22,525 nucleotides of DNA from a bacterium (GCA_030641105.1 DAOWHZ010000052.1:1-22525), one strand, 5' to 3'. Shown: positions 7,582 through 14,328, counted from the first letter of the stretch. Translations and numbers: made by a program. The notes: generated by a model not told the origin, from the sequence alone.

Positions 7582-8238
7582 TTATTTATACAAATGATAT
7601 AAATCAAAAACTGTTTTTATAGAATTTAAATTCATTTTTAAATTTTTTATATCTTCTCTAATTTTTTGGGTGTCTAAATTATAGTTAAAGAAAAAATCAA
7701 AATAGTTAATTTGAGCATTTATTTGTGTTATGTTTTCTGGATATTTGAAAGCAGTATTTTCTGTATCAATTGCTGTAATGTCATTTTTATTTAAAAATTC
7801 TAGTTTAAAATAATAATTAATTATTTTTTGTATTTCGGTAGTATATGTTTCAAATTCTTTAATTTCTTGTTGCGTGAAAGATGCTAAACTGTCTTTTTTA
7901 TCATCAAGTCTTTCAACCACTTTTTTAATACCCCCATTTTCCATTTTTGTTTTTAACAGTTGGAATAATTCATCCAAGTTATGGGTTCTGATTTTTTCTT
8001 TTGAACTATTGTCCGCAATTCTAATTAAGGTTTTGATAAAAATTTCAATGGCGTGTTTCATATTATAAATCATAGCGACATTTAGGCCAGTACTGTATTT
8101 AATTTCTACGCCACCTATTGTCTCAAAATGTTTTGGATTCTCAATTTCTTTGCATGCCAATTCTACTAAATCTAAAAAAGAATTTAAAAATTGAAGCCAA
8201 TCTATTTCATTATATTCCTGTGTCATAAAAATAAACAT
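7582..8238 (-). CDS. HEPN-like helical protein of unknown function
   Basis: Predicted soluble, all-helical protein of 218 residues. The stretch MIYNMKHAIEIFIKTLIRIA followed, after a Lys-rich gap, by RTHNLDELFQLLK resembles HEPN-domain proteins: a helix carrying a 'K-x-hydrophobic' face, then an (H)-N-L-x-x-L-F turn. HEPN proteins are often RNases or nucleotidyltransferase partners in defence and toxin systems. However, the canonical R-x4-6-H RNase motif is not clearly present and no partner gene is adjacent. The C-terminal third is Asn/Lys/Ile-rich. The start could be ATG 8238 or the in-frame ATG 8226 four codons later; neither has a Shine-Dalgarno site. The HEPN call is tentative. Confidence 0.5.
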   Translation of the reverse strand: MFIFMTQEYNEIDWLQFLNSFLDLVELACKEIENPKHFETIGGVEIKYSTGLNVAMIYNMKHAIEIFIKTLIRIADNSSKEKIRTHNLDELFQLLKTKMENGGIKKVVERLDDKKDSLASFTQQEIKEFETYTTEIQKIINYYFKLEFLNKNDITAIDTENTAFKYPENITQINAQINYFDFFFNYNLDTQKIREDIKNLKMNLNSIKTVFDLYHLYK

Positions 8239-8289
8239 TTAAAAATATTTCGCCTAACTATATTATAATATAAGCACGCATTTAAAAAA

Positions 8290-8457
8290 CAAAAAAGGTC
8301 TCCCGTCGGCGGCAACCCTTTCGGATCACCCAATGCCCTTTCGGACAAAGACCATTCGCACAGTACCGATCAGAAGACCGCCTTTATGCGAATGGATTTT
8401 AACCATGCCTTAAACAAAAAATTCAAGGGTTAGGTTAATAGTTATTATTTGATTGTT
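8290..8457 (-). ncRNA. Candidate structured RNA with twin GAAA-tetraloop hairpins
   Basis: This fills most of the 325-base gene-free gap 8239-8563. Read on the minus strand it has: a 9-base-pair hairpin CCATTCGCA/TGCGAATGG (8395-8387 with 8360-8352); GUCC-GAAA-GGGC; AUCC-GAAA-GGGU; a GCCGCC segment (8313-8308) able to pair with GGCGGU in the first hairpin loop (8382-8377), a potential pseudoknot; and a 3' GGGAGACC able to close with GGUCU, then a T run. The small stems use G-U pairs that would be C-A or A-C mismatches on the plus strand, which fixes the strand. A TTGACC-17-TAATTT promoter lies upstream. I cannot match it to a known riboswitch or RNA family. The exact 5' end is inferred. Confidence 0.6.
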
Positions 8458-8463
8458 AATTAT

Positions 8464-8492
8464 AAATTAGCAAAAAATACAGGAAAGGTCAA
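8464..8492 (-). promoter_or_regulatory. Promoter for the candidate RNA
   Basis: Minus-strand -35 TTGACC (8492-8487), a 17-base spacer, then -10 TAATTT (8469-8464). Transcription would start near 8457. Confidence 0.55.
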
Positions 8493-8551
8493 GGTAAAAT
8501 TTTTTTGCCGCAACAAACAAAAAAAATTTTTATTTTTATATAATAATACGC

Positions 8552-8557
8552 TATAAT
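8552..8557 (+). promoter_or_regulatory. TATAAT -10 box immediately before capA-like start
   Basis: TATAAT ends 6 bases before ATG 8564, so transcription would begin at or next to the start codon. This suggests a leaderless mRNA, consistent with the absence of any Shine-Dalgarno site. No good -35 is seen. Confidence 0.5.
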
Positions 8558-8563
8558 AAAAAC

Positions 8564-9685
8564 ATGGAATTATACAACAAGTTAATCAAAATATTAAGCT
8601 TAATTGCTGTTGCGGCAACAGTGTTTTTTGTTAGCTTTGCTTTTTATACGGAATCAACAAATATTATGTCACGGCAGAGTCCCCTGCGGGAGACTCTGCC
8701 GGAGCAAAAGACTGAAGCGGAAAAAACTCTGCGGGAGCAAAACACTTTGCCAAAAATAACAGACAAACTAATACAAATACTGTTTTTCGGGGATATGATG
8801 TTAGACAGGCATGTTGGTGAAAAAATTGATAAGCATGGCTTGGAGTATATATTTGAAAATTTTGCCACAAGCAGCAGCGAAATTGTTTTGAATGATTATA
8901 ATATTGTTAGCTGTAATTTAGAAGGAACAATAACAAACAATGGCGCGTATTATAATCCGGTTATGTCATATGATTTTGCTTTTGCTCCGGAATTAATACT
9001 GCAACTTAAAGATTATGGTTTTAACTTTTTTAATTTAGCCAATAACCATTTTTCAGATCAAGGCGAGCGTGGTATAATAGAAACAAGAAAAAATCTTGAT
9101 AAATTGGGTTTTAATTATACTGGCTGTCGCGATGGCAAAGTTGGCGAATGCAGCAGTACAGTCGTGGAGGCGGCAGACAAAAAAATCGGCATGGCTGGGT
9201 TTAGCATGGTTTATAGCAAGTTGAATATGGCAGAAGCTGAAAAAGTGATTAATAATTTAGCCAGCACTACTGATTTGATAATTGTGAATATGCATTGGGG
9301 GAATGAATATGATCATCAGTTTAATAAAGTTCAACAAAACACAGCGCGCAGTTTAATTGATGCGGGAGCAGATATAATTATTGGCCATCACCCGCATGTT
9401 GTTCAGGGTATTGAGGAATATAAAAGTAAGTTGATTTTTTATTCCTTAGGCAACTTTGTTTTTGACCAATATTTTTCTGCTAATACGCAGAAAGGATTGG
9501 CAGTTGGTGTTAGCGTGGATGGCGAGCAAATAGAATTTTTTCTTTATCCATTGAAATCAAAATTAAGTCAAGTTGAGTGGATGATTAGCGAAGAGAAAGA
9601 AGAGTTTTTACAGAAGTTAGTTGAATGGTCAGAGGTTGAGGAGGAAATTAGGGAGCAGATTCAACAGGGCAATTTGAGTTCATAA
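8564..9685 (+). CDS. CapA-family (poly-gamma-glutamate capsule-type) metallophosphatase-fold protein
   Basis: Membrane-anchored extracytoplasmic protein of the CapA/PgsA family. Some members act in poly-gamma-glutamate capsule synthesis; in most bacteria the role is unknown. Residues 8-28 form one membrane anchor. The calcineurin-like core has GDMMLDRH (76-83), NLEGT (118-122), LANNH (158-162), VNMHWGNEYDH (241-251) and IIGHHPHVVQG (272-282), followed by SLGNFVFDQ, which together supply the usual metal ligands. Between anchor and core, residues 37-64 are encoded by a palindrome (8672-8701) plus an imperfect duplication of about 20 bases (CTCTGC-GGAGCAAAA twice). This looks like a translated repeat element in a tolerant linker. 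Neither PgsB nor PgsC homologues are adjacent, so a capsule role is not supported by context. Confidence 0.88.
   Translation: MELYNKLIKILSLIAVAATVFFVSFAFYTESTNIMSRQSPLRETLPEQKTEAEKTLREQNTLPKITDKLIQILFFGDMMLDRHVGEKIDKHGLEYIFENFATSSSEIVLNDYNIVSCNLEGTITNNGAYYNPVMSYDFAFAPELILQLKDYGFNFFNLANNHFSDQGERGIIETRKNLDKLGFNYTGCRDGKVGECSSTVVEAADKKIGMAGFSMVYSKLNMAEAEKVINNLASTTDLIIVNMHWGNEYDHQFNKVQQNTARSLIDAGADIIIGHHPHVVQGIEEYKSKLIFYSLGNFVFDQYFSANTQKGLAVGVSVDGEQIEFFLYPLKSKLSQVEWMISEEKEEFLQKLVEWSEVEEEIREQIQQGNLSS
8672..8701. repeat. Palindrome inside the capA-like gene
   Basis: CGGCAGAGTCCCC and GGGAGACTCTGCCG are near-perfect inverted arms around TGC. The element is translated in frame as RQSPLRETLP (residues 37-46). 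The right arm's CTCTGCCGGAGCAAAA is then repeated with changes at about 8728-8743. Confidence 0.8.
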
Positions 9686-9703
9686 AAATATTGGTATCAA
9701 ATT

Positions 9704-9730
9704 CTGGATTCCCGCTTTCGCGGGAATGAC
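9704..9730. repeat. Dispersed hairpin repeat (CTGGATTCCCGC...GCGGGAATGAC type)
   Basis: TTCCCGC-TTTC-GCGGGAA is a perfect 7-base-pair hairpin in the 'TGGATTCCCGC / GCGGGAATGAC' context, a sequence type seen as a dispersed repeat in unrelated bacteria. It ends exactly where the ribosome binding site of the permease gene begins. Confidence 0.75.
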
Positions 9731-9745
9731 AAGGTGAAAAAATAT

Positions 9746-10894
9746 ATGTTTAATAAGCCAAAAAATTATTTCAAAGCTATAGCTGTAATGGTCGGCTACA
9801 TAATCGGTGTTGGCATGTTTAGCTTGCCTTATTTAATTTCCAAAGCAGGCGTGCTGACTTTTTTTATTTTTATTATTGTTTTAGGATTGGTTCAGCATTT
9901 ATTGCATTTGATTTATGCCAATTTGATTATAGTAACTAAAGGCTATCATAGATTGCCCGGTTATGTTGGCATGTATTTGGGCAGGGATGGCAAACGGCTT
10001 GTTTTTATTGCCAAGATGATTGGCAGTTACGGCGCTTTGCTGGCTTATATTATTATTACCGGTATTTTTCTGCATCAATTATTATCCCCGATTTTCGGGG
10101 GCAGTGAATTTTTATATGCCACTATTTTATTTTCGCTTGAGGCAATGGTTATTTATTTTGGCATTGGCATGATTGCCAGAGTAGAATTATTTATGACCGG
10201 CTTGCTGCTTTTAGTCATTGGATTAATTGCTTGGAAAGGTTTGGGGGTGGTTAATGCGGAAAATTTTACATTGCTAAATTGGAAGTATTTTTTATTGCCT
10301 TATGGCGCTATGCTTTTTGCCCTTGATGGCAGCGGGTCTTTACCAATTGTATCTAAGCTGTTAAAAAGAAACAGGAAAGCAATAAAAAGCGTTGTTCGAA
10401 TAGGCACATTTTTGCCTATTGTGGTAATTATTGTTTTTACCATGATCATTCTTGGCATTTCCGGTAAGCAAACCACACCAGACGCTTTAACCGGAGCAGG
10501 CATGATTATGGGAGATGGAGTAATATTATTTGCTTTAATCTTTGGCATTTTAAGCATGATTACTTCATTTTTTGGCGTGGCTGAATCAATTAGAGAAACA
10601 TTATGGTGGGATTATAAATTCAATAAAAAATTTGCTTGGGCCTTAGCGGTTTTTGTGCCATATATATTATACATTTTAGGTTTAAAAAATTTAATTAATG
10701 TTATTAGTTTTGCCGGCGCCATAGCCGGTGGCTTAAGCGCCATAATGCTGATATTAGTATTTAGAAAATTGGAGAAAAAGAAAGACAAACTTGTTTTATT
10801 CAAATATAAACCAAGCAACTTAATCACTTATTTTTTAATTAGTTTGTTTGTTTGTGGGATCATATATGAGGTTTATAGGTTTGCTGGCAGTTAG
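9746..10894 (+). CDS. Amino-acid permease-like transporter (aromatic amino acid / AAAP type)
   Basis: Integral membrane protein with about eleven hydrophobic segments. The N-terminal signature GYIIGVGMFSLPYLISKAG matches the unwound first helix of tryptophan/tyrosine permease and related APC-superfamily transporters, in which substrate and ion bind. Later segments include AMLFALDGSGSLPIVSKLLKR and ITSFFGVAESIRETLWWDY, also in the expected places. It probably imports an amino acid by cation symport; the substrate cannot be read. ATG 9746 is preferred over GTG 9734 because AAGGTG (9731-9736) then serves as a Shine-Dalgarno 9 bases upstream. The dispersed hairpin repeat at 9704-9730 directly abuts this site. 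About 383 residues, slightly shorter than enterobacterial TyrP/Mtr. Confidence 0.85.
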   Translation: MFNKPKNYFKAIAVMVGYIIGVGMFSLPYLISKAGVLTFFIFIIVLGLVQHLLHLIYANLIIVTKGYHRLPGYVGMYLGRDGKRLVFIAKMIGSYGALLAYIIITGIFLHQLLSPIFGGSEFLYATILFSLEAMVIYFGIGMIARVELFMTGLLLLVIGLIAWKGLGVVNAENFTLLNWKYFLLPYGAMLFALDGSGSLPIVSKLLKRNRKAIKSVVRIGTFLPIVVIIVFTMIILGISGKQTTPDALTGAGMIMGDGVILFALIFGILSMITSFFGVAESIRETLWWDYKFNKKFAWALAVFVPYILYILGLKNLINVISFAGAIAGGLSAIMLILVFRKLEKKKDKLVLFKYKPSNLITYFLISLFVCGIIYEVYRFAGS

Positions 10895-10896
10895 GT

Positions 10897-10981
10897 GTGA
10901 CGCTAATCTGCGAATAATATATGAGAGTCATTCGCATATTCGCAATTAGCTGATTAGCATTTATTCGCGTATTAGCGTAAC
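10897..10981. repeat. 85-bp MITE-like element with terminal inverted repeats
   Basis: The left end GTGACGCTAATCTGCGAATAA and the reverse complement of the right end GTTACGCTAATACGCGAATAA differ at only three of 21 positions. The interior holds more GCGAAT/ATTAGC words. It has no gene and starts two bases after the permease stop. Its words are those flanking the GxxExxY gene, so it may be a gene-less relative of that unit. Confidence 0.75.
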
Positions 10982-10987
10982 ATTTTT

Positions 10988-11473
10988 ATGAAAATAGCAA
11001 TCATTGCCGACATTCATGACAATTTGGTTAATTTAAAAAAATGTTTAAATTGGTGTTCTGAAAATAACATCAAAGAAATGATTTGTTGCGGTGATATAAC
11101 TAATAGTGAAACCCTGCAATTTTTAGCTGCTCATTTTAAGGGCATAATTCATTTAGTTAAGGGCAATATGGAGATTTATGATGAGGATGAAATTAAGCAG
11201 TATAAAAATATAAAGTATTATGGCAAAATTGGCAAGGTTGAGCTGGGCGGTCAAATAATTGGCATTTGCCACGAGCCGTATTTTATTGATAAGATAATTA
11301 AGCAAGGAGAATATGATATAATTTTTTATGGGCATACTCATAGTCCATGGGAAGAGAAGAGAAATGGAGTCAAGCTGATAAATCCAGGAACTCTTAGCGC
11401 TATGTTTCAAAAAGCGACTTTTGCAGTTATGGAAAATGATAATTTAGAATTAAAAATATTAGAACAACTATGA
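10988..11473 (+). CDS. YfcE/MJ0936-family calcineurin-like phosphodiesterase
   Basis: Small cytoplasmic metallophosphoesterase (161 residues) with all the family's metal-binding blocks: D8-x-H10 (ADIHDN), CCGDIT (G35-D36), VKGNME (GN 59-60), GICHEP (H95) and YGHTHSP (H116, H118), followed by NPGTLS. Such proteins hydrolyse phosphodiester bonds of small substrates in vitro; the physiological substrate is usually unknown. The third block reads GNME where many relatives have GNCD or GNHE, a minor change. Its stop overlaps the next gene's start as ATGA, so the two are very likely co-translated. No Shine-Dalgarno precedes ATG 10988, which follows the 85-bp repeat element by 6 bases. Confidence 0.92.
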   Translation: MKIAIIADIHDNLVNLKKCLNWCSENNIKEMICCGDITNSETLQFLAAHFKGIIHLVKGNMEIYDEDEIKQYKNIKYYGKIGKVELGGQIIGICHEPYFIDKIIKQGEYDIIFYGHTHSPWEEKRNGVKLINPGTLSAMFQKATFAVMENDNLELKILEQL

Positions 11474-12306
11474 ACAATATCAAAAAAGTAGCCATTGCAG
11501 CTGTAAAAAAATCCGGTAAAATGCTGATTCGCGAATATCAAAATTTTGATCGGAGCAGTATAAAATTAAAATCGCATCATGAAATATTAACGCGAAATGA
11601 TTTGTTGTCAGAAGAAATAATTATTAAAGAAATTAATAATAATTTTCCTAACCATAAAATTTTATCAGAGGAAATGGGTGAAGCAGGGCATGACAGTGAA
11701 TACCTTTGGATTATTGATCCGATTGACGGTACAACTAATTTTTCCATGCATAATCCTTTGTGGTCAATTTCTCTGGCTGTAGCGGTTTGCCCTCACCCCC
11801 AACCCCTCTCCCGCTCCTGTCGTCGCGGGAGAGGGGAGCTAAACAAACAAGGAAGTAAAATTATTCTTGGTGTGATTTATGCTCCGATGTTGGATGAGTT
11901 GTATGTGGCAGAGCTAAACAAAGGAGCCAGTCTGAATGGCAAAAAAATTCAGGTGTCAAATATTAAACAAGGCAAAGTATTAAATACTTTTTGTCATGGT
12001 CGTAAAATAGTGCATATTAAGAAAGCATTAGCTTATTATCGCAGGCAAAAGTTAGCTGAATTAGATTGCCGGCAAATGGGTTCAGCAGCGATTGAACTAG
12101 CTTATGTTGCTTGCGGCCGGGTAGAGTCATTTGTGGCGCCCGGAGCTAATGATTGGGATGTAGCGGCTGGTGTTTTATTGGTTCGTGAAGCAGGAGGAAT
12201 GGTAACTGACTTTGCCGGCCAGGACTGGAAATTGGGTAGTGGGGATATTGCGGCGAGCAATGGAAAGGTACACAGGGAAATTTTGAGGGTGATAAATAAA
12301 AAATGA
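11470..12306 (+). CDS. Inositol monophosphatase family protein with a translated palindrome
   Basis: Mg-dependent phosphatase of the IMPase/SuhB/CysQ superfamily; the substrate could be inositol phosphate, another sugar phosphate or PAP. Motifs: EE at 67-68, IIDPIDGTTNF (81-91, metal ligands D83 and D86) and the second metal site ANDWDVAAG (about 226-234). Residues 107-127 (CPHPQPLSRSCRRGRGELNKQ) interrupt the beta strand pair between SISLAVAV and SKIILGVIYAPM. They come from a GC-rich palindrome (11803-11836) with a 12-base-pair perfect stem. The frame stays open and all catalytic residues are kept, so the insertion sits in a surface loop and is probably tolerated. Start overlaps the upstream phosphodiesterase (ATGA), which implies translational coupling. 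Confidence 0.93.
   Translation: MNNIKKVAIAAVKKSGKMLIREYQNFDRSSIKLKSHHEILTRNDLLSEEIIIKEINNNFPNHKILSEEMGEAGHDSEYLWIIDPIDGTTNFSMHNPLWSISLAVAVCPHPQPLSRSCRRGRGELNKQGSKIILGVIYAPMLDELYVAELNKGASLNGKKIQVSNIKQGKVLNTFCHGRKIVHIKKALAYYRRQKLAELDCRQMGSAAIELAYVACGRVESFVAPGANDWDVAAGVLLVREAGGMVTDFAGQDWKLGSGDIAASNGKVHREILRVINKK
11793..11841. repeat. CCCCTCTCC-type palindrome inside the IMPase gene
   Basis: CCCCTCTCCCGC (11803-11814) and GCGGGAGAGGGG (11825-11836) form a perfect 12-base-pair stem with a 10-base loop. It is flanked by CTCACCCC on the left and AGCTA on the right. The same family recurs at 13325-13365 inside the Memo-AMMECR1 gene, but read in a different frame. Confidence 0.88.
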
Positions 12307-12307
12307 A

Positions 12308-12409
12308 TAATTAAAAATGCAAAATGAAAAATGATAATGAAAAATGTAAAATTTTTAATTTTAAATTGCAATTTTGCATTTTTACTTTTGCATTTTGCAT
12401 TTTAATATT
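12308..12409. repeat. Word-palindrome (AAAATGC words) overlapping the start of the Memo-AMMECR1 gene
   Basis: The left arm carries AAAAATGCAAAATG and AAAATG words. The right arm carries TTTTGCATTTTT and GCATTTTGCATTTTAAT, their reverse complement. The next gene's ATG (12324) lies in the left arm, and its hydrophobic signal is encoded by the right arm. Confidence 0.75.
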
Positions 12410-13925
12410 AACCGCTTGTACTAAACAGGCAGATAAATCTATGGAGCCAAAATTTCAAAATATTCGCCAGCCAGCTGTGGCCGGGCAATTTTATCCAGTT
12501 GATAAAGAGGAATTGAAATCAAAAATTGAGGAATATTTATTAGCAGTTGAGAAACAAAAAGTTGAAGGCAATATCAAAGCAATTATAGTACCGCATGCCG
12601 GTTATGATTTTAGCGCGCCAGTAGCGGCTTATAGTTTTAAGCAATTACAAGACAAGAAAATTAATACAGCCATAATAATTTGTAATTCACATACTGCTTA
12701 TTTTGAAGGCATTGCTATTGATGAATCTGATGCTTGGCAAACGCCATTGGGTTTGATAGAAGTTGACAAAGAGCTGGCAAAAAAATTAGTTAAGTCAGAT
12801 AATGTAATTAAATATAATAGCAATGTTCATAAAGATGACCATACTCTTGAAGTGCAATTACCGTTTTTACAGACTGTGTTGGCTGGAAGTTTTAAAATCG
12901 TGCCAATATTGTTTGGCAATGCGTATGATGACAGTTATAAAAAGTTAGCCCAATCCTTAGCTGATAATTTAGGTGAGAATGATATTGTTATAATTTCTAC
13001 AGATATGTCGCATTATCCGAGTTACGGAGATGCCAATAAAGTTGATAAGCAAACTTTAGAGATGATTAAGTCAGCTGATATATTAAAGCTGGAAAGCCAT
13101 ATTAAAGAAGTGGCAAGCTGGAATATTGCCGGGGAGCAAACAGTGCTATGCGGGATTGATGGAGTTAAAACCGTGATGGAATTGTATGGTTTGTTAGGCT
13201 GGGACAAAATTGAAGTTTTAAAATACGCTAATTCAGGTGATGTGGCTATTGGTGACCCCACTTCGTCAAGACTTCGAGGGGCAAGTAAAGATAGTGTTGT
13301 TGGGTATGGGGCGGTGGTATTCACCTCACTCTCGGCCCCTCTCCTTCATAAGGAGAGGGGAGCTATAGGCAATATGTTAAATGAAGAACAAAAAAAAGAA
13401 TTATTAAATATTGCGCGTGCTACGGTGGAAAATTATGCGAGGGATGGCAAGGTGCCGAAGTTTGATGTTAATGATGAAAGATTGAAGTGGAAAGAAGGGG
13501 CGTTTGTTACTATACATAAAGATAGCAAATTGCGCGGTTGTATCGGACAAATTGTGCCGAGCGGCAAGCCATTATGGCAGGTAGTACGGGATATGGCAAT
13601 AGCGGCTTGTAGCAAGGATCATCGTTTTAGTCCGGTAAGTAAAAAAGAATTAGATGATATTGATTATGAAGTTAGTGTTTTGTCTGTTCCTGAAAAAATG
13701 AATAATTGGCAGGATATTGAGCTAGGCAAACATGGAGTAATATTACAAAAAGGACTGCGCTCGGGCGTGTTTTTGCCGCAAGTTGCTGATGAAACCGGTT
13801 GGAGCAAAGAAGAATTTTTATCTCAGCTTTGCTGGCAGAAAACCGGGCTGGCTCCGGATTGCTATAAAAATGGTTCCGATGTTGAATTAAAGGTTTTTAC
13901 GGCCCAGGTGTTTAGGGAAAAATAA
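12324..13925 (+). CDS. AmmeMemoRadiSam B + A fusion (Memo domain joined to AMMECR1 domain), lipoprotein-like N-terminus
   Basis: 533-residue fusion. Residues about 45-330 are a Memo domain (class III dioxygenase-like fold) with FYP, PHAGYDFSAPVAAYSF (H91), NSHTAYF (H123), HTLEVQLPFL and STDMSHY (H230). Residues about 350-533 are an AMMECR1 domain with LRGCIGQ (403-409). Memo, AMMECR1 and a radical SAM protein form a conserved gene trio of unknown reaction; here two are fused and the third is absent from the window. The N-terminus is a hydrophobic run ending in LTAC (C32), a lipobox that predicts export, surprising for this family. That segment is encoded by a word-palindrome. Two more repeat-derived segments, about 312-323 and 333-345, sit near the domain junction. 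A downstream start (ATG 12441, M40) would give a cytoplasmic protein. Confidence 0.88.
   Translation: MKNDNEKCKIFNFKLQFCIFTFAFCILILTACTKQADKSMEPKFQNIRQPAVAGQFYPVDKEELKSKIEEYLLAVEKQKVEGNIKAIIVPHAGYDFSAPVAAYSFKQLQDKKINTAIIICNSHTAYFEGIAIDESDAWQTPLGLIEVDKELAKKLVKSDNVIKYNSNVHKDDHTLEVQLPFLQTVLAGSFKIVPILFGNAYDDSYKKLAQSLADNLGENDIVIISTDMSHYPSYGDANKVDKQTLEMIKSADILKLESHIKEVASWNIAGEQTVLCGIDGVKTVMELYGLLGWDKIEVLKYANSGDVAIGDPTSSRLRGASKDSVVGYGAVVFTSLSAPLLHKERGAIGNMLNEEQKKELLNIARATVENYARDGKVPKFDVNDERLKWKEGAFVTIHKDSKLRGCIGQIVPSGKPLWQVVRDMAIAACSKDHRFSPVSKKELDDIDYEVSVLSVPEKMNNWQDIELGKHGVILQKGLRSGVFLPQVADETGWSKEEFLSQLCWQKTGLAPDCYKNGSDVELKVFTAQVFREK
13256..13281. repeat. Degenerate repeat segment inside the Memo domain
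   Basis: CCCC (13256-13259) and GGGG (13278-13281) bracket two CTTCG copies and GTC-AA-GAC. It is translated as PTSSRLRGA just before the conserved VVGYGAV strand, where relatives usually run straight on. Pairing is weak, so this is less certain than the other intragenic elements. Confidence 0.4.
13325..13365. repeat. CCCCTCTCC-type palindrome at the Memo/AMMECR1 junction
   Basis: CCCCTCTCCTT (13336-13346) and AAGGAGAGGGG (13350-13360) form an 11-base-pair perfect stem with a 3-base loop. CTCACTCTCGG precedes it and AGCTA follows, as in the 11793 copy. It is translated as the linker APLLHKERGA. Confidence 0.88.
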
Positions 13926-13941
13926 AACAGTGAGAATGTTC

Positions 13942-14010
13942 AACAAAAATAAATAAAGGCTGTAGGAACAAGGCAATGCCCTATTCCTACAGCCTTTATT
14001 TATTTTTGTT
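13942..14010. repeat. TAGGAAC-core palindrome, copy 2 (27-bp perfect outer arms)
   Basis: Arms 13942-13968 and 13984-14010 are perfect inverted repeats of 27 bases. The inner part (ACAAGGC/GCCCTAT) adds imperfect pairing. An A-rich left edge and a T-rich right edge make it a plausible bidirectional terminator for the fusion gene ending at 13925. Confidence 0.9.
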
Positions 14011-14034
14011 ACTGCTTCTTAACTTTACGGGAAG

Positions 14035-14043
14035 TTATCCACA
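14035..14043 (+). other. Single consensus DnaA-box-like 9-mer
   Basis: TTATCCACA lies in the AT-rich gap between convergent genes. No second box or dnaA/dnaN gene is seen, so it is recorded only as a motif match. Confidence 0.3.
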
Positions 14044-14124
14044 ATCATTGATAAATGTTGCATTATTTGAAATTATTTAATTTTTTTTTGTTTTTTTGTT
14101 TAATGTTAGTATAATTTATTAGAG

Positions 14125-14153
14125 TTGACTTAAATATAAATTATTGATAATGT
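14125..14153 (+). promoter_or_regulatory. Promoter for the candidate small RNA
   Basis: TTGACT (14125-14130), a 17-base spacer and TAATGT (14148-14153). No coding sequence follows on this strand before the terminator at 14226. Confidence 0.55.
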
Positions 14154-14159
14154 TTATTA

Positions 14160-14286
14160 TAATGGGCTAAACATAAAAGTGGCCTGCAAGTAAATGTAGC
14201 CTTTCAGGCCCAAAAACCCCTGCTTAACGGCATTCATTAAATCATACAATATGCAATTTAATGAATGCCGTTTCTTTTTGTTTTTA
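14160..14286 (+). ncRNA. Candidate small RNA between the fusion gene and uvrA
   Basis: Within the 462-base gene-free gap 13926-14387, a sigma70-like promoter is followed by about 120 bases with GGCCTG/CAGGCC pairing (about 14181-14210), a C-rich single-stranded stretch (CCCAAAAACCCC), and a very strong intrinsic terminator. A promoter plus terminator with no reading frame between them fits a small RNA. Because its end opposes uvrA, which is transcribed from the other strand, it could instead simply be a terminator-ended stray transcript. I do not recognise the family. Confidence 0.5.
14226..14286 (+). terminator. Very strong rho-independent terminator
   Basis: AACGGCATTCATTAAAT (14226-14242) pairs perfectly over 17 bases with 14256-14272 around a 13-base loop. 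A broken T run (TTTCTTTTTGTTTTT) follows. Confidence 0.85.
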
Positions 14287-14328
14287 ATTTGGCGCGCGAA
14301 TTTTTTTAAACAGAATAATGAAAACAGA

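Noticed and set aside
8297..8396. tRNA, tmRNA, SRP RNA or a familiar riboswitch in the GC-rich block
   Set aside because: No acceptor/T-loop sequence, no GGAAG-type SRP loop, and no conserved core of TPP, cobalamin, SAM, glycine, c-di-AMP or guanidine switches that I can recognise.
9734..9745. GTG 9734 as the permease start
   Set aside because: That GTG is part of the AAGGTG Shine-Dalgarno that is well placed for ATG 9746.
14035..14043. Replication origin suggested by TTATCCACA in an AT-rich gap
   Set aside because: A single box, no dnaA, dnaN or further boxes nearby; a chance match in AT-rich DNA is likely.
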